From assembly GCA_031551595.1 (NCBI GenBank), contig JAVBNK010000077.1:1-5353 (forward strand): a DNA stretch of 5,353 nt. The letters run 5' to 3'. Positions within the stretch are counted from its first letter, which is position 1; each line of letters starts with the position of its first letter. The translations under genes and the position numbers were made by a program. This DNA is from JAVBOW01 sp031551595 (lineage in GTDB: Bacteria; Bacteroidota; Bacteroidia; Bacteroidales; Rikenellaceae). A model generated the notes under the pieces. That model saw nothing but the letters and a program-made list of their open reading frames with translations. It did not search any database and had not been told where the DNA came from. Positions 1 to 5,353 of the stretch are shown here, piece by piece.

Positions 1-1224
1 GCACGACACGCCCGGAGTATGCTTCATATTCTCTCCCACGATGGCCACTGTGGCCAGGTCGTGCTTGATCTTGATGTTGTTGATCTCCCCGAGGGCGATC
101 TCCTCCCTGAATTCGGCGGTCAGCACGTCGCGGGCGTGCTCGGCATCGGTGTTGCGCACCCCGATCGAAGTGGTATTCTCCGAAGCGGCCTGCGACACGA
201 GGAATACGCTGATCCCCGCTTTGGACAATGCCTTGAAAATACGGTAATTGACCCCGATCACGCCGACCATGCCCAGGCCCCGGATGGTGATGAGGCTCGT
301 GTCGCTCACCGACGAGATGCCTTTGATCGGCTTGGTGGCGTCATGCACGCGGTCTTTCGAAATGAGCGTGCCGGGGGAAGCGGGATTGAACGTATTCCGA
401 AGGATAATCGGGATATCCTTGTGATATACAGGAAATATCGTGGGCGGATAGACCACTTTCGCGCCGAAGTTGCACAACTCCATCGCCTCGACGAACGTCA
501 GCCGCTCGATCACATAGGCATTGCCGATCACCCTCGGATCGGCGGTCATGAAGCCGTCCACGTCGGTCCAGATTTCGAGGATCGAGGCTTCCAGCGCGGC
601 GGCGATCACCGCGGCTGTATAGTCCGACCCGCCGCGGCCGAGGTTGGTGATGTCGCCCGAAGTTTTATCCGTGGCGATGAAGCCCGGCACCACGCTCACC
701 CGCGGCAATTGCGCGAACGTTTCGCGCACCAGCGGATTGGTGGTCTGGAAATCGACGATATGCTTATTGTAATAGGCCCTCGTTTTGATGAACTGCCGCG
801 CATCGAACAGCGCCGCCCCTTCGATCACCCCGCTGACGATCACCGACGAAAGGCGCTCGCCGTAACTGACGATCGTGTCGAGCGTACGCGCCGAGAGGTC
901 TTTGATGAGGAATACCCCGCGGTAGATATTGGTCAGTTCGTCCAGCATCGCCGCCACGTGGGCGGTCACATCGTCCTTTTTCGGCGCTGCGACCACGCTG
1001 TCGATCATCTCCCGGTGGCGCGTGACGATCTTTTCAAGTTCCGGCAGGTAGACGGCCTCACCCGCCGCGGCCATTCGGGCGGTCATCAGCAGGTGGTCGG
1101 TCATACCGCCCAGGGCCGATACGACAACGATCACATTCTCACTGCTTGATTCCACGACACGTTTGACGCTGAGCATTCCCTCGACGCAACCCACGCTCGT
1201 ACCTCCGAATTTCAGAACTTTCAT
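1..1224 (-). CDS. thrA: Aspartate kinase, N-terminal half of probable bifunctional aspartokinase/homoserine dehydrogenase (partial, 3' end outside window)
   Basis: The enzyme phosphorylates L-aspartate with ATP, the first step towards lysine, threonine and methionine; in bifunctional forms a C-terminal domain also reduces aspartate semialdehyde to homoserine. 408 codons are visible, from the ATG at 1224 to the window edge. The kinase domain opens with KFGGTSVG (residues 5-12), followed by VSYGERLSS (119-127), the substrate/ATP loop TSGDITNLGRGGSDYTAA (188-205) and WTDVDGFMTADPRV (219-232). A regulatory ACT domain covers about 303-385 (ITIRGLGMVGVIG, then SQAASENTTSIGV), and a second ACT starts near 390 (VAIVGENMKHTPG) and is cut off. 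The ACT wording and the VVYPPTIFPV segment resemble ThrA more than monofunctional LysC, but the homoserine dehydrogenase domain is not in view, so LysC remains possible. The start is secure: the motif sits five residues in. There is no E. coli-like threonine-rich leader peptide in the short upstream region. Confidence 0.88.
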   Translation of the reverse strand, partial: MKVLKFGGTSVGCVEGMLSVKRVVESSSENVIVVVSALGGMTDHLLMTARMAAAGEAVYLPELEKIVTRHREMIDSVVAAPKKDDVTAHVAAMLDELTNIYRGVFLIKDLSARTLDTIVSYGERLSSVIVSGVIEGAALFDARQFIKTRAYYNKHIVDFQTTNPLVRETFAQLPRVSVVPGFIATDKTSGDITNLGRGGSDYTAAVIAAALEASILEIWTDVDGFMTADPRVIGNAYVIERLTFVEAMELCNFGAKVVYPPTIFPVYHKDIPIILRNTFNPASPGTLISKDRVHDATKPIKGISSVSDTSLITIRGLGMVGVIGVNYRIFKALSKAGISVFLVSQAASENTTSIGVRNTDAEHARDVLTAEFREEIALGEINNIKIKHDLATVAIVGENMKHTPGVSC

Positions 1225-1269
1225 GGCTAATAAAATGGGGTTAGAAATTGTTTGAAATGGTTGAATCTG

Positions 1270-1277
1270 CAAAAATA
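1270..1277 (-). promoter_or_regulatory. Bacteroidota-type -7 promoter element for the aspartokinase gene
   Basis: On the minus strand this reads TATTTTTG, a full match to the TAnnTTTG -7 consensus of the Bacteroidota primary sigma factor. It lies 45 nt upstream of the aspartokinase ATG, giving a 5' leader of roughly 35-40 nt. No clear TTTG -33 box is seen at the expected distance, so the call rests on the -7 match and its position. Confidence 0.55.
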
Positions 1278-1330
1278 TATTTTTTTCGACGCATCTCCTA
1301 ACGGAGCAGGGCGGTGTGGCGAAAAAATCC

Positions 1331-1338
1331 TATCTTTG
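1331..1338 (+). promoter_or_regulatory. Bacteroidota-type -7 promoter element for the DUF5606-SDR unit
   Basis: TATCTTTG matches TAnnTTTG exactly and lies 26 nt upstream of the ATG at 1365, the usual position for this phylum. It is divergent from the aspartokinase promoter, with 53 nt between the two boxes, so the two -33 regions sit close together. No convincing -33 box is visible. The box falls inside a possible longer reading frame starting at 1314, which argues for the ATG at 1365 as the true start. Confidence 0.65.
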
Positions 1339-1364
1339 CCCTCCGTAAACCAACTGAAAAAATC

Positions 1365-1781
1365 ATGGAACTTCGTAAAATCCTCGCCATTTCGGGCTAT
1401 CCGGGCCTCTACCGATATGTCGCACAGGGCAACAACGGCGTGATCGTCGAATCGCTCGTCGACGGCCACCGCATGAACGCGTCTGCCAGTTCGAAGGTCA
1501 GCTCGATGGGCGAGATCGCCATCTTCACCGACACCGAAGACGTGCCTCTGGCCAAAGTGTTCGAAGCGCTCTACGCCCACACCGAAGGCAAACAGACCAT
1601 CAGCCCGAAATCCGACCCGGCCGAGTTGAAAAAGCTTTTTTCGGCGGTGCTGCCCGACTACGACCGCGACCGCTTCCATGTGTCGGATATGAAAAAGGTG
1701 GTTTCGTGGTTCAACGCGCTGGTCGAGCACGGCATGACCGACTTCAAACTCGACGACGGGGATGAAGCCGCCGAAGAATAA
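1365..1781 (+). CDS. DUF5606-like conserved Bacteroidota protein, function unknown
   Basis: A 138-residue cytosolic protein with no signal peptide or membrane segment. The start MELRKILAISGYPGLY, the stretch NGVIVESLVDG (24-34), the EIAIFTDTEDVPL segment (50-62), LPDYDRDR (96-103) and SDMKKVVSWFNALVEHG (107-123) match my recollection of the DUF5606 family, which is widespread in Bacteroidota; its biochemical role is not known to me. The C-terminus is short and acidic (DDGDEAAEE). The frame stays open upstream to an ATG at 1314, but the promoter box at 1331-1338 lies within that extension and family members begin at the MEL..ILAISG segment, so 1365 is preferred. The stop at 1779-1781 overlaps the start of the SDR gene by 20 nt, so the two are probably co-transcribed and perhaps translationally coupled. 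Confidence 0.85.
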   Translation: MELRKILAISGYPGLYRYVAQGNNGVIVESLVDGHRMNASASSKVSSMGEIAIFTDTEDVPLAKVFEALYAHTEGKQTISPKSDPAELKKLFSAVLPDYDRDRFHVSDMKKVVSWFNALVEHGMTDFKLDDGDEAAEE

Positions 1782-2499
1782 CTCTCGCACTGCGATCGTC
1801 ATAGGGGCTACGTCGGGCATAGGCCGCGCCGTAGCCCTTTCGCTTGCCTCCGAAGGTTATCGCGTGGGCATCACCGGGCGGCGCACCGCCCTGCTCGGCG
1901 AATTGGCCGCGGCGGATCCGGACGCATTCGTAGCCCGCAATTTCGATATCTCCGACCCAGCGGCGACCGCCGCCGCGCTCGATGCCCTTGCCGTTGAATT
2001 AGGCGGTATAGGCCTCGTGTTTATAAGTTCCGGCACGGGCGACATCAACGCCTCGCTCGACCCCGCCGTCGAGCAAAATACCATCGACACCAACGTCACG
2101 GGATTTACCGCAGCCGCCTGTTGGGCATTCTCGCGCTTCGAGCGGCAGGGATACGGCCACCTGGCGGCCGTCACGTCTGTTGCCGCCCTGCGCGGCGATC
2201 GGCACGCGCCGGCTTACAGCGCCACCAAAGCTTTCCAGTCGAATTATCTCGAAGGGTTGCGGGGACGTGCACGCCACAGCGGCCTGCCGGTCCACGTCAC
2301 CGACATCCGCCCGGGATTCGTGGATACGGCGATGGCCAAAGGCGACGGGCTTTTCTGGGTCGCACCCGTCGACAAAGCCGTACGGCAGATCATGCGTGCG
2401 ATCCGCCGCCGCCGGAGCGCGGTTTACATCACCCGCCGCTGGCGCATGGTCGCATGGCTGCTCAAGGCCTTACCCCGCGGGCTGTACGATAAAATATAG
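1762..2499 (+). CDS. Short-chain dehydrogenase/reductase (SDR family), NAD(P)H-dependent oxidoreductase
   Basis: A 245-residue classical-type SDR, the usual length, probably reducing or oxidising an unknown carbonyl/alcohol substrate in the cytosol. The Rossmann dinucleotide motif is GATSGIG (15-21). The second strand ends in TGRR (38-41), whose Arg residues favour NADP(H). The catalytic set is complete: Asn111 (TNVTG), Ser139 (AVTSVAA), Tyr152 and Lys156 (YSATK), followed by the RPGFVDT segment (183-189). The usual NNAG structural motif is replaced by SSGTGD (89-94). The C-terminal part is very basic (IRRRRSAVYITRRWR, about 214-228) and then hydrophobic (MVAWLLKALP), which might contact membrane or a partner; that is inference. 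The ATG at 1762 is the only Met before the cofactor motif and overlaps the upstream gene by 20 nt. The substrate cannot be told from sequence. Confidence 0.9.
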   Translation: MKPPKNNSRTAIVIGATSGIGRAVALSLASEGYRVGITGRRTALLGELAAADPDAFVARNFDISDPAATAAALDALAVELGGIGLVFISSGTGDINASLDPAVEQNTIDTNVTGFTAAACWAFSRFERQGYGHLAAVTSVAALRGDRHAPAYSATKAFQSNYLEGLRGRARHSGLPVHVTDIRPGFVDTAMAKGDGLFWVAPVDKAVRQIMRAIRRRRSAVYITRRWRMVAWLLKALPRGLYDKI

Positions 2500-2522
2500 G
2501 TTGGATTAATTCCGTCTCTTTT

Positions 2523-2546
2523 TCGCCTGATGGCGAGTTACTTTTT
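2523..2546 (+). terminator. Possible weak intrinsic terminator after the SDR gene
   Basis: TCGCC (2523-2527) and GGCGA (2532-2536) form a 5-bp stem with a 4-nt loop. A TTTTT run follows, but only after a 5-nt gap (2542-2546), and those bases also belong to the left arm of the next inverted repeat. It lies 24 nt past the SDR stop. The stem is short and the spacing poor, so this is a weak call. Confidence 0.25.
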
Positions 2547-2566
2547 GTCATCGCACAAAAAGTAAC
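2537..2566. repeat. Perfect 12-bp inverted repeat (GTTACTTTTTGT / ACAAAAAGTAAC)
   Basis: The left arm 2537-2548 is GTTACTTTTTGT. After a 6-nt spacer (CATCGC) the right arm 2555-2566 is its exact reverse complement. On the plus strand it is followed by CAAAAAAG rather than a T-run, so it is not a standard intrinsic terminator in the SDR direction. Similar GTTACTTTTTGT-type palindromes are, from memory, common between genes in many bacteria. A repeat-element origin is therefore likely but is inference. Confidence 0.85.
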
Positions 2567-2595
2567 CAAAAAAGCTATGGCCCGTCGAATCCGCT

Positions 2596-2707
2596 GGATT
2601 TTTATGCGGTGTGCCTAAAACGACGAACGCCTCCTTTTTAGTCGCCTGCGGCGCCTAACAGTCGTTGGACAAGCGTCGTTTCTTAACGGCGCACCGCATG
2701 AAAATCC
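2596..2707. repeat. Large self-complementary element, about 112 nt, with an inner hairpin
   Basis: Bases 2596-2615 pair with 2688-2707 over 20 positions, 18 Watson-Crick and two G/T (2603 with 2700, 2612 with 2691). After a small asymmetric interruption (2616-2617 against 2682-2687), 2618-2625 (AAACGACG) pairs perfectly with 2674-2681. Inside the loop, TTAGTCGCC (2638-2646) and GGCGCCTAA (2650-2658) form a second hairpin with one mismatch and a 3-nt loop. The whole is a nested stem structure, possible as RNA or as extruded DNA. No transposase, target-site duplication or coding content is visible. A non-autonomous repeat, a 3'-end mRNA structure or a small RNA are all open. Confidence 0.7.
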
Positions 2708-2811
2708 CGGGCGCTGATTCTCCAAGGGCCAGACCTGGCGGAGGAAAACGAACCTTTGTCCTTACCGAACTGTTTTCACGGACCGGATCTAAATCTGCCA
2801 TGGCCAGGCAA

Positions 2812-2841
2812 ATAAAACGGCGCACAGGGTATGTGCGCCGT
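2812..2841 (-). terminator. Intrinsic terminator of the histidine kinase gene
   Basis: ACGGCGCAC (2817-2825) and GTGCGCCGT (2833-2841) form a perfect, GC-rich 9-bp stem with a 7-nt loop. Read on the minus strand the stem is followed directly by TTTTATT. It begins 18 nt past the kinase stop codon, the expected place and orientation. Confidence 0.88.
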
Positions 2842-2859
2842 AACTTTCGGAACATGCCC

Positions 2860-4731
2860 TCAGAGGAACGCCCCGATCGCTTCGCGCAGCCTTTGCGGAA
2901 GATACGGTTTCGAGATCACGTCGTTGCATCCGCTTTCGAGCGCCCAGCGCTGTTCGACGAAAAACTCGTTGGCCGTCACCGCAACGATCGGCACCGACGA
3001 AGACATGGCCCTTATCCTGCGCGTCGCCTCGATGCCGTTCATCCCCTGCATACGGATATTCATCATCACCAGGTCGGGGTTTTCGAAGATGAACATCCCG
3101 ACGGCCTCATTGCCGTTGCGGGCACGGACCAGTTCGTATTGCGTACCCAACAGTTCGGCGGCCCGGGCGAATCCTTCGTCCGACTCGTCCGTCACGAGGA
3201 TCTTTTTACGCGAATCGATCTCCCCGGAGGGTTTGCACGGCGGGAGCGGTTCTTCCGGCTGGTGGCGGTAGGGAATCGTGAACCAGAACGTGCTTCCCGC
3301 ACCTTCTTCCGACTCCACGCCGATCCGGCCGCCGAGGCGCTCAACGATGCTTTGGCTGATCGACAACCCCAGGCCGCTGCCTATGGCCGCATCGTCCAGT
3401 TTCTCGAAACGGTCGAATATCCTGCCCAATTTGTTTTTTGGAATGCCGCACCCGGTGTCCGCCACCGCGAAACGCAATATATCGTCCTGCTCTTCCAATT
3501 TTATAGTGATATGGCCCTCGGTGGTATTCTTCACCGCGTTCGTGATCAGGTTCAGCAACACCTGCATCAGGCGTTTGCGGTCGGTCTGCGCCTTGATCTC
3601 GCGGTCCGGGCACTCGACCCTCAGTCCGACGCCCGGATGGATCTTCATGCTGTTGGTTTTCGCGGCCTCATCGACCAGCGAGGTCACGTCGGTTTCCGCG
3701 AAATTCATCCCGCTTTTGCCCGATTCGATACGCGACAAGTCGAGGATGTCGTTGAAAAGCTGCATCAGCAATTCGCTGTTCGCACGCACGATCCTCATAT
3801 ATTCCTCCCTGACCCGGGGATCGGTTTCCGTGGCGATCACTTCCGTAAAACCGACGATGGCGTTGAGCGGGGTGCGTATCTCATGGCTCATATTGGCCAG
3901 GAACGTCGATTTCATGCGGTCGGCCTGTTCGGCTTTCTGCCTGGCTTCAAGCAATTCCTCGATGCTGCGTATCCGTTCGCTGATATCCCTGAATTTGGCG
4001 TAAAGCCTGCCGCCTCCGACCGGGACCAGCCGTGCCTGCCAGTAGTAGCGTTTACCGAGCATATCCTGGCGGTATTCGATTTCCTTGTATTGCCCCGTAC
4101 GGAAACATTCCCGGACGTACGACTCGAACATCTCGAAAACCTCGGGTACGAAGATCGCCCGGATGTTCGAACCGACCAGTTCCTCGCGGGTGTGGAACAG
4201 TTGTGTCGCCTCGGCCATGATCAGGTCGAGGATATTGAGGTCGGCATCGAGCACCATGATGAAGTCGGGCATCGCATTGATCATTTTGCGATACTGCTGC
4301 TCATGGCTTTCGTCGATCCGGTCGATGACGGTATGGCACATCAGTTTCGACGGTGAGCCGTCGGGGTCGAACGAGCGGTAGACATGGCTTTTCATCCAGC
4401 GGGTTTCGCCGTTGCGGCCGATGAACCGGAACCGGACGCTGGCCGCGGGGGAGGCCGAACCGAAAGCCACGGAAAGGGCTTTACGATCTTCTTCAGGAGT
4501 GAATTTCCCCGCCTCTTCGAGCGATCCGAAAACCACGCCTATTTTACTAAGTTCCAGTACTTTGAAATAGTCGTTCAGGAATGTGGTCCGCCTGGATTTT
4601 ATATCGTACACCCAAATGCCTGCCTTGTATGCGGCCGACATGGCCAGGAAGTGCTCCAGATATTCCTTCGCTTCGGAAGCGTCGATATCGACGGGCAAGA
4701 CACCTTCCGCCAGATTTAATTTTACGTCCAT
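2860..4731 (-). CDS. Soluble hybrid sensor histidine kinase (PAS-PAS-HisKA-HATPase-receiver) with a degenerate receiver domain
   Basis: A 623-residue protein starting at the ATG at 4731. It has no membrane segment or signal peptide, so it senses a cytosolic signal. Order: PAS/PAC about 24-140 (GIWVYDI; FIGRNGETRWMKSHVY), second PAS about 143-256 (MPDFIMVLDADLNILD), a helical linker, then HisKA with H-box MSHEIRTPLN and phosphorylated His283. The ATPase follows, with N-box LLNLITNAVKNT (about 392-403), G1 ADTGCGIP (424-431), F-box IFDRFEKLD and G2 GSGLGLSI (451-458). The kinase core is complete, so autophosphorylation is expected. The receiver (about 508-623) keeps the acidic pair Asp515/Glu516, Thr586 and Lys608, but the phosphoacceptor Asp is Asn558 (LVMMNIRMQGMNG, where families have a D at that place and usually MPG). 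Phosphate transfer to its own receiver is therefore unlikely. An 11-codon extension to a TTG at 4764 is rejected because that codon lies in the -7 box. No response regulator gene is adjacent, so the partner is unknown. Confidence 0.93.
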   Translation of the reverse strand: MDVKLNLAEGVLPVDIDASEAKEYLEHFLAMSAAYKAGIWVYDIKSRRTTFLNDYFKVLELSKIGVVFGSLEEAGKFTPEEDRKALSVAFGSASPAASVRFRFIGRNGETRWMKSHVYRSFDPDGSPSKLMCHTVIDRIDESHEQQYRKMINAMPDFIMVLDADLNILDLIMAEATQLFHTREELVGSNIRAIFVPEVFEMFESYVRECFRTGQYKEIEYRQDMLGKRYYWQARLVPVGGGRLYAKFRDISERIRSIEELLEARQKAEQADRMKSTFLANMSHEIRTPLNAIVGFTEVIATETDPRVREEYMRIVRANSELLMQLFNDILDLSRIESGKSGMNFAETDVTSLVDEAAKTNSMKIHPGVGLRVECPDREIKAQTDRKRLMQVLLNLITNAVKNTTEGHITIKLEEQDDILRFAVADTGCGIPKNKLGRIFDRFEKLDDAAIGSGLGLSISQSIVERLGGRIGVESEEGAGSTFWFTIPYRHQPEEPLPPCKPSGEIDSRKKILVTDESDEGFARAAELLGTQYELVRARNGNEAVGMFIFENPDLVMMNIRMQGMNGIEATRRIRAMSSSVPIVAVTANEFFVEQRWALESGCNDVISKPYLPQRLREAIGAFL

Positions 4732-4761
4732 TTTCGATAATCGATCTTGAATATATTCTGA

Positions 4762-4769
4762 CAAATATA
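4762..4769 (-). promoter_or_regulatory. Bacteroidota-type -7 promoter element for the histidine kinase
   Basis: On the minus strand this reads TATATTTG, an exact TAnnTTTG match, 30 nt upstream of the ATG at 4731. The upstream side is AT-rich, but no clear TTTG -33 box is seen at 19-21 nt. Together with the terminator further upstream it indicates that the kinase is transcribed on its own. Confidence 0.7.
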
Positions 4770-4821
4770 GTGCAAAATTGATAAAAAACAGCTTTTTACA
4801 GTTTCTTTCATCGATGGGGCC

Positions 4822-4856
4822 AATAAAACCCCCGAGTAGTCTGGCACTCGGGGGTT
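4822..4856 (-). terminator. Strong intrinsic terminator for the minus-strand gene at 4920-5353
   Basis: AACCCCCGAGT (4827-4837) and ACTCGGGGGTT (4846-4856) form a perfect 11-bp stem with an 8-nt loop. Read on the minus strand the stem runs into TTTTATT. It lies 64-98 nt past the stop at 4920 and just upstream of the kinase promoter, so it separates the two transcription units. The plus-strand side is also T-rich (TTATTAT), but no plus-strand gene runs into it. Confidence 0.9.
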
Positions 4857-4893
4857 ATTATCCAGGGGATCGATTTTACCCCCTGACACATTG

Positions 4894-4915
4894 GGCCGGT
4901 TTACGGAAACAGGCC
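4894..4915 (-). other. Small hairpin directly after the stop of the unknown minus-strand gene
   Basis: GGCC (4894-4897) and GTTT (4899-4902) pair with AAAC (4907-4910) and GGCC (4912-4915), with one mismatch and a 4-nt loop. It starts 5 nt beyond the stop codon and lacks a T-run, so it is not a terminator itself; it may only be a 3'-untranslated structure or chance. Confidence 0.3.
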
Positions 4916-4919
4916 GGGA

Positions 4920-5353
4920 TTACATTTGCAACGTGCCGCTATATTTATTAGGCTGAGATTTAGCCTCTCCCTGACTGATCTCAACCTTCCCGTCGGGGTA
5001 GACGGTCAATTTAAAATCGAAGAGAAGGGATTTGTCCAATCTCGGGATATACTGATCGATGGCAAAGAATACTTCCAACCGTCCTTTTTTGCCCTCCCTG
5101 ACTTCGTATTTTGCGATTTTGTGTTTGAATGCCGGCAGCGGTTTTCCTTTTTGAAAAAGATCGTTGGGTTCCAACAGATCGAAGTTCGCCATGTAATCAT
5201 AGCCCATGCATGAAACGGGCGTATCTCCTTTCATATACATGTAACCGGCCTCCTGTGGATGAATAGCAGGATCACCACCGGCTGTGATGTAGACGGGATT
5301 TATAATCCCGGATTCAGGGACATCGATCCGGTAGTCCCGGCTTTCGATTTTGG
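4920..5353 (-). CDS. Hypothetical protein, C-terminal 143 residues (5' end outside window)
   Basis: The reading frame is open from the window edge to the TAA at 4920-4922; the first two bases belong to a split codon. The Met at 5240 is not the start, because the frame continues upstream without a stop through KIESRDYRIDVPESGIINP. I do not recognise the family. The visible part is rich in alternating hydrophobic and charged residues, as in beta-strand proteins, with segments such as YMYMKGDTPVSCMGYDYMANF, a lysine-rich middle (KHKIAKYEVREGKKGRLEVFF) and a final strand-turn-strand FKLTVYPDGKVEIS. No catalytic motif or membrane helix is visible. Any signal peptide or lipobox would be outside the window. 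It ends in a strong terminator and its promoter is not in view. A secreted or lipid-anchored protein would be typical for this phylum, but that is only a guess. Confidence 0.75.
   Translation of the reverse strand, partial: KIESRDYRIDVPESGIINPVYITAGGDPAIHPQEAGYMYMKGDTPVSCMGYDYMANFDLLEPNDLFQKGKPLPAFKHKIAKYEVREGKKGRLEVFFAIDQYIPRLDKSLLFDFKLTVYPDGKVEISQGEAKSQPNKYSGTLQM

Larger units (their letters stand above)
2500..2816. other. Non-coding gap between convergent genes, with inverted repeats
   Basis: No gene is supported here. The left two thirds hold two inverted repeats, listed separately at 2537-2566 and 2596-2707. From 2708 to about 2811 I see no clear structure or promoter. Short open frames on both strands across this stretch lack family signals and a plausible promoter. 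The sequence style (long A/T runs in a GC-rich genome, GTTAC-TTTTT pairs) resembles dispersed intergenic elements of bacteria, but copy number cannot be judged from this window. Confidence 0.6.

Noticed and set aside
19..1149. A 376-codon plus-strand open frame opposite the aspartokinase gene.
   Set aside because: Its translation is rich in His, Arg, Asp and Gly with no domain signal, as expected for the antisense of a GC-rich gene; the minus strand carries unmistakable aspartokinase motifs.
1227..1820. A 197-codon minus-strand open frame over the DUF5606-like gene and the divergent promoter region.
   Set aside because: Antisense shadow: it spans both promoters and has no family features, while the plus-strand frame matches a known family.
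2655..2855. A 66-codon minus-strand open frame over the non-coding gap.
   Set aside because: It crosses the kinase terminator and one arm of the large inverted repeat, with no promoter or family signal. It may recur in other genomes simply because the repeat recurs.
2665..4356. A 563-codon plus-strand open frame opposite the histidine kinase.
   Set aside because: It is a mirror frame of the GC-rich kinase gene. It has no recognisable domain and no promoter, and it runs straight through the terminator at 2812-2841.
4863..4885. A CAGGGG/CCCCTG pairing with an 11-nt loop.
   Set aside because: Short stem, large loop and no T-run; the strong hairpin at 4827-4856 already explains termination here.
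4921..4928. A TAnnTTTG match (TACATTTG) on the plus strand at the end of the unknown gene.
   Set aside because: It would transcribe antisense into the minus-strand gene and no supported plus-strand gene follows; a chance match in AT-rich sequence is more likely.
5295..5309. A short palindrome GGGATT-TAT-AATCCC.
   Set aside because: It lies inside the coding frame of the unknown gene, is only 6 bp per arm and has no partner copy in the window; no support for an operator.

Overview
The window looks like a chromosomal segment from a GC-rich member of the Bacteroidota, most plausibly Alistipes or a close relative in the Rikenellaceae. This rests on three things: three close matches to the Bacteroidota -7 promoter consensus TAnnTTTG, a small protein of a type I know only from Bacteroidota (DUF5606-like), and the near absence of Shine-Dalgarno sequences upstream of starts. 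The genus is inference. The phylum is fairly secure.

Layout. (1) Positions 1-1224, minus strand: the N-terminal half of an aspartate kinase, very probably the bifunctional aspartokinase/homoserine dehydrogenase ThrA, cut by the window edge. (2) Positions 1225-1364: a 140-bp divergent promoter region with one -7 box per direction. (3) Positions 1365-2499, plus strand: a two-gene unit of a DUF5606-like protein and a short-chain dehydrogenase/reductase (SDR), overlapping by 20 nt. (4) Positions 2500-2859: a 360-bp gap between convergent genes. It holds a perfect 12-bp inverted repeat, a second and larger (about 112 nt) self-complementary element, and the terminator of the gene to its right. (5) Positions 2860-4731, minus strand: a soluble hybrid sensor histidine kinase with two PAS domains, a complete kinase core and a C-terminal receiver domain whose phosphoacceptor Asp is replaced by Asn. 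It has its own promoter just upstream of the ATG. (6) Positions 4732-4919: a short gap with that promoter and a strong intrinsic terminator for the next gene. (7) Positions 4920-5353, minus strand: the C-terminal 143 codons of a protein I do not recognise.

The genes do not form one pathway. ThrA is housekeeping amino-acid biosynthesis (Asp to Lys/Thr/Met), the DUF5606-SDR pair is a separate transcription unit, and the kinase is an orphan with no response regulator gene beside it in view. I see no phage, CRISPR, transposase, toxin-antitoxin or defence module. The items most worth a second look are the degenerate receiver domain of the kinase and the structured non-coding element in the 2500-2859 gap.
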